Part shown: one piece after another, positions 15,198 to 15,768 of the stretch | Layout: the number at the start of each line of letters is the position of its first letter | Numbering within the stretch: the first letter of the stretch is position 1 | NCBI GenBank assembly: GCA_014879345.1 | Contig: JACSSI010000026.1 | Coordinates: 1-15,768 of the forward strand | Origin: Anaerolineae bacterium | Lineage (GTDB): Bacteria; Chloroflexota; Anaerolineae; Promineifilales; Promineifilaceae | Length of the DNA: 15,768 nucleotides | Direction: 5' to 3' | Made by a program: the position numbers and the translations under genes | Notes under the pieces: model-generated | Seen by the model: the letters and a program-made list of their open reading frames with translations, nothing else | Database searches by the model: none | What the model was told of the DNA's origin: nothing

Positions 15198-15768
15198 AGG
15201 GCTTTGTCATAACGGCCGTTTTCATGGAAACGGCCGTTATAACCAAACAGCCCGCCGTATACAAAATCAATCCCCAGCCCACACCAACTGGCACACCCAA
15301 TACCCCGCTCACATACGGGCGCACCTGCGACAGGTAATACCACAATGGCAGCGCCGCCCCAACAAGACCCAAAACCGACAGCAGCACCCAGGGCAGCCAT
15401 GCCCATTTTGTCACCAGCTTTTTGCCAAACAAGGCCGCCAGCACAACCGTCAAGCCGACCAGCCCGATCAACGCCACCCGCAGCAGATATTGACTGCGAT
15501 AATTGCCGACCACATCTTCAAACGCGGGAAAAGCGAGCAAACTTACCAACAGCGCCAGCCCGCGCATCATCCATGTCTGCCAACGGCCGTTTTCCCAGCC
15601 CATCGTCAGCACGGCCAGCATCAGCCCCAGAATAATCGGCGGCAAATAAAAGAGATCACGAATAGCGCCGACGCCCAAAAACTTAATCCACTCGCCCAGT
15701 TCCAAGCCGAGGAATTGCAAGCCCGCCGCCGGTCCTGGCAGCCATACCGAGAGATACCCGATGAAAAC
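15196..15768 (-). CDS. Polytopic membrane protein, start beyond the window
   Basis: The frame is open from the window edge to TAA at 15196-15198, giving 190 C-terminal residues. A TTG at 15718-15720 could be read as a start, but the upstream codons continue an obvious hydrophobic stretch (VFIGYLSVWLPGPAAG), so the gene is cut by the window end. Five or six membrane segments are visible, with short loops such as NYRSQYLLR. I do not recognise the family. It converges on acpP with a shared terminator. It holds three AACGGCCGTT copies, two of them at its 3' end as a 32-bp inverted repeat encoding ITAVSMKTAVM. Confidence 0.7.
   Translation of the reverse strand, partial: VFIGYLSVWLPGPAAGLQFLGLELGEWIKFLGVGAIRDLFYLPPIILGLMLAVLTMGWENGRWQTWMMRGLALLVSLLAFPAFEDVVGNYRSQYLLRVALIGLVGLTVVLAALFGKKLVTKWAWLPWVLLSVLGLVGAALPLWYYLSQVRPYVSGVLGVPVGVGWGLILYTAGCLVITAVSMKTAVMTKP
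15209..15240. repeat. 32-bp inverted repeat made of two AACGGCCGTT copies
   Basis: ATAACGGCCGTTT (15209-15221) and AAACGGCCGTTAT (15228-15240) are exact reverse complements separated by TCATGG. Each half is built on the decamer. It lies in the last codons of the minus-strand membrane protein, just beyond the acpP terminator. Confidence 0.8.

Larger units (their letters stand above)
1929..15591. repeat. Family of 26 dispersed AACGGCCGTT palindromes
   Basis: Exact copies start at 1929, 2052, 2242, 3151, 4045, 4401, 4793, 6379, 6845, 7494, 7534, 9119, 9755, 10094, 10292, 10992, 11396, 11805, 13056, 13176, 14140, 14517, 14643, 15211, 15229 and 15582. Near matches occur at 3607, 5047, 6699, 12711, 13294 and 14744. 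Twenty-two copies are inside genes and four between genes. Spacing is irregular, and flanking bases are mostly A or T (43 of 52 positions). The core contains CGGCCG and GGCC, both common methyltransferase targets. The pattern matches a highly iterated palindrome of the HIP1 kind. Confidence 0.92.

Noticed and set aside
1929..15591. CRISPR array or integron interpretation of the repeated decamer
   Set aside because: Spacing is irregular (18 bp to more than 1.5 kb), copies lie inside conserved domains, and no cas or integrase gene is present.
15196..15720. Complete membrane protein starting at TTG 15720
   Set aside because: Codons upstream of the TTG stay open to the window edge and encode hydrophobic membrane-like sequence, so the gene is truncated by the window.

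Overview
The window reads like a chromosomal segment of a Chloroflexota bacterium (Anaerolineae or Ardenticatenia type). This is inferred from the gene style: PQQ-propeller surface proteins, SH3b/glycoside-hydrolase lipoproteins and very large polytopic polysaccharide proteins. It is not based on a marker gene. There is no rRNA, tRNA, CRISPR array, transposase or phage gene. GC content swings widely, from AT-rich stretches in the first 1.7 kb to very GC-rich stretches near 12.0 kb.

Layout. 1-198 is the tail of an unrecognised gene, followed after 14 bp by a GPH-family sugar:cation symporter (213-1688). 1768-4653 encodes a membrane-anchored protein with an IPT/TIG-like domain, an eight-bladed PQQ-type propeller and a C-terminal Ig-like region. 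An MFS transporter follows 17 bp later (4671-5849). A structured leader (5850-5976) precedes a two-gene operon with an ATGA overlap: an ABM/LsrG-like small protein and an iron-type alcohol dehydrogenase. Converging on it is a 963-aa lipoprotein on the minus strand (7580-10471) with a degenerate GH18-like region, an SH3b domain and a GH39/GH5-like domain. After a 562-bp divergent intergenic region come a small YxxNxxxAW-repeat protein (11034-11354) and a 1058-aa protein that joins a GH-like extracellular domain to an O-antigen ligase/polymerase (Wzy/WaaL) membrane domain (11500-14676). acpP (14870-15118) and its strong terminator face a truncated polytopic membrane protein on the minus strand (15196 to the window end).

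The most striking signal is no single gene. The 10-bp perfect palindrome AACGGCCGTT occurs 26 times in 15.8 kb, where chance predicts about 0.015. Twenty-two copies lie inside genes, on genes of both orientations; 16 are read as Thr-Ala-Val, 5 as Asn-Gly-Arg and 1 as Arg-Pro. It behaves like the highly iterated palindrome HIP1 of cyanobacteria and seems to have shaped protein sequence. Several copies sit in longer palindromes, including a perfect 34-bp one between two convergent genes. The ligase gene also carries in-frame blocks of tandem 7-, 8- and 9-mers, reminiscent of the heptameric STRR repeats of cyanobacteria.

Functionally the window is cell-surface and carbohydrate flavoured: two sugar-type transporters, two paralogous GH-like domains (one with both catalytic acids, one lacking the nucleophile), a Wzy/WaaL-like enzyme and a propeller protein. 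No single pathway can be proven from the sequence alone.
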